Below, piece after piece: positions 1-6,645 of a stretch of DNA of 8,426 nt. Origin of the DNA: Fiminaster sp050874705 (lineage in GTDB: Bacteria > Bacillota_I > Bacilli_A > RFN20 > CAG-826); the NCBI GenBank assembly GCA_050874705.1, contig JBNMLE010000042.1, forward strand, positions 1-8,426. Reading direction: 5' to 3'. The notes beneath the pieces were generated by a model, which did no database searches, had not been told where the DNA came from, and saw only the letters and a program-made list of their open reading frames with translations. Within the stretch, counting starts at the first letter, position 1, and each line of letters opens with the position of its first letter. A program made the translations under genes and the position numbers.

Positions 1-212
1 GTGATACATTCTGTGCTTGGCAGAAAGGATCTAACGAGAATTCTAACGGACTTCTTAGAGAGTTCTTTCCTAAAGGCTATAATTTAAGTAGATATACCCA
101 GGTTTATATTGATAAAAAGGTAAATTTAATTAATAATAGACCTAGGAAATGTAACAACTGGATATCTCCATCAAAATTGATGTCTGAAGCTATCTCTGAG
201 TGTTGCACTTAA
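1..212 (+). CDS. IS30-family transposase, C-terminal fragment (runs off left edge)
   Basis: The frame beginning at position 3 is open from the window edge and encodes 69 residues before a TAA at 210-212. It contains hallmarks of the IS30 transposase C-terminus: a tryptophan-glutamine followed by a GSNEN motif, then NGLLREFFPKG, and further on an INNRPRK motif followed by a tryptophan and a proline-serine stretch. In IS30-family enzymes the GSNEN glutamate belongs to the DDE catalytic triad of the integrase-like (rve) fold, which cuts and joins the element's ends. Only this last catalytic residue is visible, and the two aspartates lie outside the window. The copy may be intact further left. 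The family call is firm; the exact element cannot be named. Confidence 0.9.
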   Translation, partial: DTFCAWQKGSNENSNGLLREFFPKGYNLSRYTQVYIDKKVNLINNRPRKCNNWISPSKLMSEAISECCT

Positions 213-225
213 GATTGCAATTTAC
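200..225 (+). mobile_element. Probable right end (inverted repeat) of the IS30-family element
   Basis: The transposase stop lies inside a short stretch with TGTTGCACTT followed by a T/A-rich tail. From memory of IS30-family elements in low-GC Gram-positives, the right inverted repeat overlaps or directly follows the transposase stop with this kind of sequence. Directly downstream, the same reading frame begins to encode a lipoprotein signal peptide, so the element must end near 220-230. The matching left repeat is outside the window, so neither the exact tip nor a target duplication can be verified. Confidence 0.4.
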
Positions 226-227
226 TT

Positions 228-527
228 TCCAATTTTAAGAAATTTTCTAAGATAACAATTTCTATAATAATTTTTCTTTTAACTAGTTGTGAGAACAATA
301 CTGTTATAGATTCAAGCAATAATGGCAAATATTTCTTTTCTGGTTTGCTTAATACAAACATGGGTTTAACTAATTACGCTGTTAACTTGCTTTTATCATG
401 GAACAAGCTTGACCCTGTTAGTGAATATGAAAGAAAGAAAAACGATGCAGCTTATACGCTTCAAGGGAATAGAAATCCATATGTTGATCACCCTGAATAT
501 ATTGAGGAAATTTGGCACACAGTTTAA
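228..527 (+). pseudogene. Broken endonuclease I lipoprotein (start lost to IS30 element, catalytic core deleted)
   Basis: Past the IS end, the frame up to the TAA at 525-527 encodes two recognisable pieces. The first is a lipoprotein signal peptide: lysines, then a hydrophobic run (TISIIIFLLTSC) with a lipobox cysteine at codon 288-290. The second is the C-terminal tail of endonuclease I: NMG, a WNKLDPVSEYE stretch, then QGNRNPYVDHPEY and a final IW. The tail aligns with the intact gene downstream, which has QGNRNPFIDHPEY at the same place. Everything between, including the catalytic REH motif, is missing; by comparison with the intact copy about 500 nt are gone, with the join near 320-350. 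No ATG, GTG or TTG lies in frame between the IS end and the signal peptide. The first in-frame candidate is a TTG at 345, past the lipobox, without a convincing ribosome binding site. It therefore probably makes no functional nuclease. Confidence 0.85.
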
Positions 528-533
528 TTAAAA

Positions 534-561
534 TTCACTAGTAAATTATAAGTAGTATAAT
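534..561 (+). promoter_or_regulatory. Probable promoter for the endonuclease I gene and downstream operon
   Basis: A perfect TATAAT -10 element lies at 556-561. A TTCACT at 534-539 (four of six matches to TTGACA) lies 16 nt upstream. The site is in the only sizeable gap before a long run of closely packed genes, 33 nt before the start codon at 594. The region is so A+T-rich that a chance TATAAT is possible; position and spacing support the call. Confidence 0.55.
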
Positions 562-583
562 AATTATATATTTATTTAATATT

Positions 584-588
584 AAGGA
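584..588 (+). promoter_or_regulatory. Ribosome binding site of the endonuclease I lipoprotein
   Basis: AAGGA sits 5 nt before the ATG at 594. It supports that start, which is immediately followed by a typical lipoprotein signal peptide. Confidence 0.7.
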
Positions 589-593
589 ATCAT

Positions 594-1451
594 ATGAAAA
601 AAGTAACCAAATTAGCAACTATTTTATTTTCTATCGCTTTACTATTAACAGGATGTAATAATTCATCTTCTAATGGTGATACATCAACAAGTGACTCATC
701 AATAGATAACACTTCAACAATTTCTGAATCCAAAGGAATATTTGATCCAGGAGATTATTATTCTTCAATCGATCCATCTTTAAGTGGTAATAGTTTAAAA
801 ACAGCATTAAATACTTTAAATAATTCAAAAAGAAAACGTGTTGTTGGCTATGATGGACTTCGCAGCACTTATCAAATTTTCGACCGCGATTGGAAAGGTC
901 AAGACAATGGCAAAGTTGTTGGATTTTATGATAATGCTTTAGTTGGTCCTTCATGGGATAGTGGAAAGACATGGAATAGAGAACATGTTTGGCCTAAATC
1001 TCGTGGAGGTAATAATGTTGAAAGCGATGCCCATATGGCCCGCCCAACAAGTACAAAAATTAATTCTGCAAGAGGAAATAAACCATTTGCGGAAAGTGGT
1101 GCTTATGATCCAGGAAGCGAAGGGGTTAAAAATTATCGCGGTATTACTGCAAGAATTATCTTTTATTGTCTTATCGCAGATACACAATTAGGAATAGTTG
1201 ACTCAACTGAAACAAGTGGTAAAAATATGGGCAAATTATCAGATTTGCTCAAATGGAATCTTCAATATTTACCAAGCACATCTGAAGACGCTCCTCTTGA
1301 ATTAAGAGTGGAACAAAATAGAAACAAAACTATCGCTGAACATGCAAAAGGACAAGGAAATAGAAATCCATTTATTGATCATCCAGAATATGCATGTAAA
1401 ATTTGGGGATCAACAAACTCGAACACAAAGAAGGTTTGTGGTATAAAATAA
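594..1451 (+). CDS. Endonuclease I family nuclease, membrane-anchored lipoprotein
   Basis: The product is a 285-residue secreted DNA/RNA endonuclease of the endonuclease I (EndA/Vvn, His-Me finger) family. Residues 1-21 form a lipoprotein signal peptide with lipobox LLTGC, so Cys21 should be lipidated and the enzyme tethered outside the membrane. Residues 22-47 are a Ser/Thr/Asn-rich spacer. The catalytic core follows: a YDGLR region at 86-90, NREHVWP at 128-134 with Glu130 (metal ligand) and His131 (general base), and DAHMARPTS at 145-153. INSARGN at 156-162 follows, with Asn157 as the likely second metal ligand. A conserved QGNRNPFIDHPEY tail lies near 254-266. All key residues are present. 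Likely roles are breakdown of external nucleic acid for nucleotide uptake or defence against extracellular DNA; this is inference. The upstream fragment at 228-527 is a decayed paralogue. The methionyl-tRNA synthetase gene starts 31 nt downstream. Confidence 0.92.
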   Translation: MKKVTKLATILFSIALLLTGCNNSSSNGDTSTSDSSIDNTSTISESKGIFDPGDYYSSIDPSLSGNSLKTALNTLNNSKRKRVVGYDGLRSTYQIFDRDWKGQDNGKVVGFYDNALVGPSWDSGKTWNREHVWPKSRGGNNVESDAHMARPTSTKINSARGNKPFAESGAYDPGSEGVKNYRGITARIIFYCLIADTQLGIVDSTETSGKNMGKLSDLLKWNLQYLPSTSEDAPLELRVEQNRNKTIAEHAKGQGNRNPFIDHPEYACKIWGSTNSNTKKVCGIK

Positions 1452-1468
1452 ATAATATATAAAAGAAC

Positions 1469-1474
1469 AAGGAG
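1469..1474 (+). promoter_or_regulatory. Strong ribosome binding site of the methionyl-tRNA synthetase gene
   Basis: AAGGAG lies 8 nt before the ATG at 1483. It is the best Shine-Dalgarno match in the window and fixes the start. Confidence 0.8.
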
Positions 1475-1482
1475 TACCTCAT

Positions 1483-3063
1483 ATGAAAAACAAGTTCTAC
1501 ATTACAACACCAATTTATTATCCAAGCGCTAACGCGCATATTGGACATGCTTATTGCACAGTAATGTGCGATATATTAGCAAGATATAAAAGATTAAGAG
1601 GAGTGGAAACATATTTCTTAACAGGAACCGATGAACATGGCGAAAAAATACAAAAGAAAGCCATGGAGAAAGGTGTTACACCTCAACAATATGTTGATGA
1701 AATTGCTACAAATTTCCAAAATTTATGGAAAGCTTTAAGAATAAGCAATGATGATTTTATTCGTACAACTCAAGAAAGACATGTTAAAGCCGTTCAAGAT
1801 GTCTTTTCAAAATTGTATAAAAACGATGATATATATTTAGGAAAATATGAAGGTTGGTATTGTACACCTTGTGAATCATTTTGGACTGATACTCAAGTAG
1901 GCGAAGATCATTTATGCCCAGATTGTCATAGACCTGTTCATAGAGATAGTGAAGAAGCATACTTCTTTAAAACAAATAAATATCTTGAACCATTATTAAA
2001 AGTGATGGATGAAAATCCAAAATTCATTTTGCCAATTTCTAGAAAAAATGAAATGATGAATACTTTTATTAAACCAGGATTAAATGACCTTTGTGTTTCA
2101 AGAACATCTTTTGATTGGGGCATTCAAATTAGAGAAAATCCAAAACATGTCATCTATGTTTGGATGGATGCTTTAACAAATTATATAAGCGCACTTGGAT
2201 ATGATAGTGACCATCCAGAACTATTTAAGAAATTTTGGGAAGATCCAAATACTGAAATCGTTCATATCGTTGGAGCGGATATTTCTCGTTTCCATGTCAT
2301 TTATTGGCCAATGTTTTTAATGGGCCTTGGTCTAAGACTTCCGGATAGAATTTTTGTTCATGGATTATTAGATATAAATGGTGAAAAGATGTCTAAATCA
2401 AAAGGAAATGTTGTTTCACCATTACCTTTAATTGATAGATATGGAGTAGACGCTGTTAGATGGTTCCTTGCTCGTGAATTTGCATTTGGAAGCGATGGAA
2501 GATTTTCTCCTGAATTATTCGCCGAAAGAACAAATGTTGATTTAGCAAATAATTATGGAAATTTAATTAACCGCACAACTGCAATGATTAATAAATATTT
2601 TAACGGGATTGTTCCTCATTTAAATGAATTGTCTGAAAAAGATAAATATATGAAAGACTTAACTGAAAAAACAATATCAACATATGAACAATATATGGAT
2701 GATTTAAAAGTAAGTGAAGGTTTTAATGCAGTTACTGATTTATTAAATTCAGCAAATAAATATATTGAAGAAACTCAACCTTGGGTATTATCAAAAGAAA
2801 ATAAATTAGATGAATTAGCTAATGTAATGCATATATTAGTTAATACAATTATTGTTTGTACAAAACTTCTTTCACCTGTTTTAGTGGAAACAAGCGAAAA
2901 AGTATATGCTCAATTTGGTGTTAAGAAAGAATTACAAGGTTATGAAATTAACCATGTATTTTGTCCATTTGAAGGCTCACTTGTTAGCAAAGGAAATCCT
3001 TTATTCCCAAGACTTGATATTGCAAAAGAAACTGAATTCATTGAATCAATTACTTCTAAATAA
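1483..3063 (+). CDS. metG: Methionyl-tRNA synthetase, short form
   Basis: This class I aminoacyl-tRNA synthetase charges tRNA-Met with methionine in the cytoplasm. The 526-residue product carries the HIGH signature at 19-22 (in AHIGHAY) and the KMSKS loop at 302-306. A zinc-knuckle pair lies in the connective peptide, with Cys127 and Cys130 and then Cys145 and Cys148. The YVWMDALTNYI block (225-235) and the RFHVIYWP block (269-276) are also typical. The protein ends just after PRLDIAKE, where longer Bacillus-type enzymes (about 660 residues) continue into a C-terminal Arc1p/EMAP-like tRNA-binding domain, so that domain is absent, as in many reduced genomes. An oddity is GADI at 264-267, where relatives I know usually have GKDI or GKEI. 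The gene follows the endonuclease by 31 nt, too short for a T-box leader, and the next gene starts 2 nt after its stop. Confidence 0.97.
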   Translation: MKNKFYITTPIYYPSANAHIGHAYCTVMCDILARYKRLRGVETYFLTGTDEHGEKIQKKAMEKGVTPQQYVDEIATNFQNLWKALRISNDDFIRTTQERHVKAVQDVFSKLYKNDDIYLGKYEGWYCTPCESFWTDTQVGEDHLCPDCHRPVHRDSEEAYFFKTNKYLEPLLKVMDENPKFILPISRKNEMMNTFIKPGLNDLCVSRTSFDWGIQIRENPKHVIYVWMDALTNYISALGYDSDHPELFKKFWEDPNTEIVHIVGADISRFHVIYWPMFLMGLGLRLPDRIFVHGLLDINGEKMSKSKGNVVSPLPLIDRYGVDAVRWFLAREFAFGSDGRFSPELFAERTNVDLANNYGNLINRTTAMINKYFNGIVPHLNELSEKDKYMKDLTEKTISTYEQYMDDLKVSEGFNAVTDLLNSANKYIEETQPWVLSKENKLDELANVMHILVNTIIVCTKLLSPVLVETSEKVYAQFGVKKELQGYEINHVFCPFEGSLVSKGNPLFPRLDIAKETEFIESITSK

Positions 3064-3065
3064 TT

Positions 3066-3986
3066 ATGTTTATCAAAATTCCTTTATTCATATTTAGAAA
3101 AGCAATGGCTAATGGAGATAGGGATTTTGCAAAATCTCATAAATCATTTGGCAATTTTTCAATAATGAAAGACTTGCCTTATATTGATGATGGAAATAGC
3201 TATCATAAATTAGATATATTAAAACCTGTTTTAGGAAGTGAAAACGGAATTACTCTTTTCTACATCCATGGTGGAGGATATATTCATGGAACAAAAGAAG
3301 ATTCACAAATATTTACTTCATGGTTCGTTGATAAAGGCTTTACTGTGATTTCAATAAATTATCGTTTGATGAATGATGATGACGTTGATTTTAAAGAACA
3401 AATGAGAGATGTTGTTTGCGCTTTGAATTATGTTTATGAAAATAGGCATAATTTTGAAGTAGATTTTTCTAATTTATGTTTTATGGGTGATAGCGCTGGT
3501 GGGCACATGGCTTTAATGCTTGATTTTTTAATGCGTTACAAAGATATATCTGATTATTATGGTTTTTCAGTTAATAAAGAAATAAATGTAAAATGTATTG
3601 CTTTAAATTCAACGATGTATGATTATGCTTCACTAATTCCATTTGGCTTAAAATATGTCACCAAAAGAAATTTAAAAAAAGTATTGTCTAAATTTTGCTT
3701 TGATGAAGAATATGTTAAGAAAAACTCTCCAAGAGAATATATTCAAAATGGATATAAAATATCCCCATTGTTAAATACAACATCATATCATGATATGTTT
3801 AATTTTCAATCATTAAAACTTAAAAAAGACGCAGAGAAATTTAATTTAAATGTCGAAACATTTATTGAAACAAGTCCTAAAAAGAATATAGGACATGTAT
3901 ATAATCACTTTTTATTCACTGATGAAGGTGAAAAATGTAACCAATTAATGGTGGACTTTTTTAAACAAAATTGTTTTATTGAATAG
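3066..3986 (+). CDS. Alpha/beta hydrolase (hormone-sensitive lipase/esterase-like)
   Basis: The 306-residue protein is a probable carboxylesterase-type hydrolase of the alpha/beta-hydrolase_3 group; its substrate is unknown. Visible motifs are the oxyanion-hole HGGGY (68-72), the SINYRL strand-loop (96-101), and the nucleophile elbow GDSAGG (141-146) with Ser143. A C-terminal GHVYNHF (276-282) supplies the likely catalytic His277. The acid is less clear. The usual strand with a PP..I..G..D pattern before the histidine is not evident, and an HDMF at 242-245 may supply Asp243. No signal peptide is convincing, so it is probably cytoplasmic. The chosen ATG lies 2 nt after the synthetase stop and lacks a clear Shine-Dalgarno, which suggests translational coupling. 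An ATG at 3105 (residue 14) is an alternative start. A link to the polyamine genes downstream is only positional. Confidence 0.85.
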   Translation: MFIKIPLFIFRKAMANGDRDFAKSHKSFGNFSIMKDLPYIDDGNSYHKLDILKPVLGSENGITLFYIHGGGYIHGTKEDSQIFTSWFVDKGFTVISINYRLMNDDDVDFKEQMRDVVCALNYVYENRHNFEVDFSNLCFMGDSAGGHMALMLDFLMRYKDISDYYGFSVNKEINVKCIALNSTMYDYASLIPFGLKYVTKRNLKKVLSKFCFDEEYVKKNSPREYIQNGYKISPLLNTTSYHDMFNFQSLKLKKDAEKFNLNVETFIETSPKKNIGHVYNHFLFTDEGEKCNQLMVDFFKQNCFIE

Positions 3987-4014
3987 TTTTACATAGTAAA
4001 GTAGAATAAACGAT

Positions 4015-6645
4015 ATGAAAAAGATAAGTCAAAATTCTACACCTTACTTAGATGCATTAAAAAAATATGTAAATTCAGACATTGCTCCATTTGATGTTCC
4101 GGGACATCATATGGGTAATGTTCCTAATAAATTAAAATCATTTTTAGGTGATATGGTTTTTAAAGCTGATGTTAACGCTCCAATAGGGATGGATAATTTA
4201 GCTAACCCGCATGGAGTGCTTAAAGAAGCGGAAGATTTAATGGCGGAATTTTGTCATGCAGATGAAGCATATTTTTTAATTAATGGTACTTCATCTGGAA
4301 TCTTAGCCATGATTATGACTGCTTGTAAGGCAAATGAAAGAATCATTATGCCTAGAAATGTTCATAAATCAATTATTAGTGCATTAATTCTTAGCGGTGC
4401 TGTTCCAGTTTATGTAGCACCTAAACTTGATACTGAACTAGAAATTGCAAACCAACCAACAGTTGAAGATTATATTAAAGCAATGCAAAGATATCCTGCT
4501 TCAAAAGCAGTATTTGTTATTAACCCAACTTATTTTGGTGCGGTTAATGATTTAAAACGAATTGTTGATGAAGCACATTCTAGAGGAATGGTTGTCCTTG
4601 TAGATGAAGCACATGGTGCACATTATTATTTTGATGAAAAAGGGCCAGTGTCTGCAATGGATGCTGGAGCGGATATGGCTTCAGTCTCCTTCCATAAAAC
4701 AGGTGGTTCATTAACTCAATCTTCAGTGCTACTTTTAAAATCAGAAAAAATTAATAAAATCGATCTACAAAAATCATTAAATATTTTAAATACAACTTCG
4801 CCATCCACGATTCTTATGGCATCGCTAGATTCCGCTCGCGAATATTTAGTGGAAAATGGTCAAAAGAACATGGACAATGTTCATAAATTAAGCGATTATG
4901 CTAGAAAACAAATCTCAAAAATTAACGGCTTTGTTCCTTGTGGAAAAGAACATTTCTTATCTAAAGGATGTTTTGATTATGATGAAACAAAACTAGTTAT
5001 TAAATTAGAAAACCTCGATATCAATGGTTTCGAGCTTTATCAACTTCTAAAGAAAGATTATTCCATACAAATGGAGCTTGCGGAAACATATGTTGTTATG
5101 GGTGTTTTAGCAATTGGAAATAATAAAATCCAAATCGATAGATTAATTAAAGCTTTAAAAGATATTTCTTCTAAACATTATAGTAAGAAACATGTTTATC
5201 AAAAACACGCCTTTGGTATTGAATTTCCATTCCAACTTCTTCGTCCAAGAGCGGCTTTTCACGCTCCTGGAAAGAAAGTGTTATTAAAAGATGCTATTAA
5301 TTCAATATCGAAAGAATCAATTATGATTTATCCACCAGGAATACCTTTAATTGTTCCAGGTGAAGTCTTCACAAAAGAACTTATTGAAAGAATAGAAGAA
5401 TATAAAAAATCTAACGTTACTATTTTAAGCGATTATGGCGCGGATTATGTCAATGCTATCGATGTTGATAAATGGACTAGATATCACGTGTATGAAAATA
5501 AACTAAACGATTATTTAATCAAACGCTTAACAAATCCAAGATCAGATGGATATGAAATGCCATTTGAAGGTAACAAACATAGTGGAACGATTATTCTTCT
5601 TCCTTATAGAAAAGATACTTGGAGAAATGGCGCGAAACCTGCATTAGATAATTTTAAAAAAGTTATTTTTGCAATCGCTAAATATGAACCAGTATTTGTT
5701 GGCATTCATCCAACTATTTATAAAAAAGTTATTTCATCTTTCCAAAATAAGAAAAATATTTATCCAATTAAAATCAGATATAACGATTCTTGGGCAAGAG
5801 ATATTTCACCTATATTTTTATTAAATGAAAATAATAAAATGCGCTGCGTTGATTTTAGATTTAACGCTTGGGGCGGAGATGTTGATGGTCTTTATTCTAA
5901 TTATAAAGACGATGATTTATTCGCTGGAAAGATTTCTAAATTATTTGGCGTTGAAAAATATTATTTAGATGATTTTGTTCTTGAAGGTGGCTCTATCCAT
6001 GTTGATGGAGAAAAGACATGTCTCGTCACAAAAGCATGCTTATTATCTGAAGGCAGAAATCCAAATTTAACTGATTTAGAAATTGAAGAAAATTTAAAAA
6101 CATATTTGGGCGTTAATAAAGTAATATGGCTAGATCACGGCATATATGAAGATGAAACAAATGAACATGTTGATAATATAGCCTGCTTTATTAAACCAGG
6201 TGTAGTCGCTCTTGCATGGTGTGAAGATAAAAACGATCCACAATATCAATATTGCCAATCAGCATATAAAACTCTTAAAAATAGTGTTGATGCAATGGGA
6301 AGAAAAATAGAAGTAATTAAAGTTAAATTACCAAAACCGCTTTATATGTCAGATAAAGAAGCAAAAGGTATTAAACAAGGTCATTATAACGCTAAAGAAA
6401 GACCTGCTGGTTCACGTTTGTCTGCATCATATATTAATTTCTATCAAAGCGACAAATTTGTTATATTACCTGCTTTTGGTGTTAATGAAGATAAAATCGC
6501 TAAAGAACAATTTGAAAAACTTTTCCCTAATAAAGATATCATTCAAATAGACAGCAGAGAAATTTTGCTTGGCGGTGGAAATATTCATTGCATAACGATG
6601 CAAATACCATATCAAGAGGAGTTTATTAAGAAAAATGAAAATTAA
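4015..6645 (+). CDS. Fused arginine decarboxylase - agmatine deiminase
   Basis: The 876-residue protein is predicted to perform two consecutive steps: arginine to agmatine plus CO2, then agmatine to N-carbamoylputrescine plus ammonia. Residues about 1-490 are a fold-type I PLP decarboxylase of the Orn/Lys/Arg family, similar in length to Bacillus SpeA. It has FDVPGH (26-31), the cofactor-binding GTSSG (91-95), VDEAHGAH (196-203) with Asp197, and SFHKTGG (225-231) with Schiff-base Lys228. A C-terminal YPPGIPLIVPGE lies at 439-450. Residues about 503-876 are a full agmatine deiminase: DGYEMP (511-516), NDSWARD (590-596), FRFNAWGGD (614-622), EGGS (657-660), DETNEHVDN (713-721) with His718, and GGGNIHC (853-859) with nucleophile Cys859. 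The two halves share one frame with only a short join and no good internal start. Arginine as substrate is inferred from the fusion and the next gene. The start has only a weak Shine-Dalgarno; the gap to the hydrolase is 28 nt. Confidence 0.93.
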   Translation: MKKISQNSTPYLDALKKYVNSDIAPFDVPGHHMGNVPNKLKSFLGDMVFKADVNAPIGMDNLANPHGVLKEAEDLMAEFCHADEAYFLINGTSSGILAMIMTACKANERIIMPRNVHKSIISALILSGAVPVYVAPKLDTELEIANQPTVEDYIKAMQRYPASKAVFVINPTYFGAVNDLKRIVDEAHSRGMVVLVDEAHGAHYYFDEKGPVSAMDAGADMASVSFHKTGGSLTQSSVLLLKSEKINKIDLQKSLNILNTTSPSTILMASLDSAREYLVENGQKNMDNVHKLSDYARKQISKINGFVPCGKEHFLSKGCFDYDETKLVIKLENLDINGFELYQLLKKDYSIQMELAETYVVMGVLAIGNNKIQIDRLIKALKDISSKHYSKKHVYQKHAFGIEFPFQLLRPRAAFHAPGKKVLLKDAINSISKESIMIYPPGIPLIVPGEVFTKELIERIEEYKKSNVTILSDYGADYVNAIDVDKWTRYHVYENKLNDYLIKRLTNPRSDGYEMPFEGNKHSGTIILLPYRKDTWRNGAKPALDNFKKVIFAIAKYEPVFVGIHPTIYKKVISSFQNKKNIYPIKIRYNDSWARDISPIFLLNENNKMRCVDFRFNAWGGDVDGLYSNYKDDDLFAGKISKLFGVEKYYLDDFVLEGGSIHVDGEKTCLVTKACLLSEGRNPNLTDLEIEENLKTYLGVNKVIWLDHGIYEDETNEHVDNIACFIKPGVVALAWCEDKNDPQYQYCQSAYKTLKNSVDAMGRKIEVIKVKLPKPLYMSDKEAKGIKQGHYNAKERPAGSRLSASYINFYQSDKFVILPAFGVNEDKIAKEQFEKLFPNKDIIQIDSREILLGGGNIHCITMQIPYQEEFIKKNEN
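6615..6621 (+). promoter_or_regulatory. Ribosome binding site for the N-carbamoylputrescine amidase gene, inside the upstream gene
   Basis: AGAGGAG lies within the last codons of the fused decarboxylase-deiminase gene, 13 nt before the ATG at 6635. The spacing is longer than usual, but the strong match supports that start and suggests the two genes are translated together. Confidence 0.6.

Noticed and set aside
263..268. A perfect TATAAT just downstream of the IS30 end, possibly an outward promoter
   Set aside because: It lies within the signal-peptide coding remnant, and no acceptable -35 sits 16-18 nt upstream. In DNA this A+T-rich, the match is likely chance.
345..527. A 60-residue protein starting at TTG 345
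   Set aside because: The frame is open further upstream into a signal peptide, the sequence is only the tail of endonuclease I, and no ribosome binding site precedes the TTG. It is better explained as part of a pseudogene.
528..560. Rho-independent terminator after the endonuclease I remnant
   Set aside because: The only inverted repeat (532-547) is A+T-rich, has no loop or following T-run, and overlaps a likely promoter.
670..1191. Open frames on both strands overlapping the endonuclease I gene (670-972 and 951-1187 on the minus strand, 943-1191 on the plus strand)
   Set aside because: They lie within a gene with clear family motifs, have no ribosome binding sites, and their translations resemble no family I know.
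1452..1482. T-box or other leader regulating the methionyl-tRNA synthetase gene
   Set aside because: The gap is only 31 nt and holds little beyond the ribosome binding site; there is no room for a T-box.
1938..3097. Short open frames at 1938-2123 (minus) and 2906-3097 (plus) within or across the synthetase gene
   Set aside because: They are shadows of the synthetase frame with no start signals or recognisable motifs.
5557..5559. Internal start codon giving a separate agmatine deiminase
   Set aside because: The ATG lies inside the conserved DGYEMP block, so the product would lack conserved N-terminal residues, and no Shine-Dalgarno precedes it.
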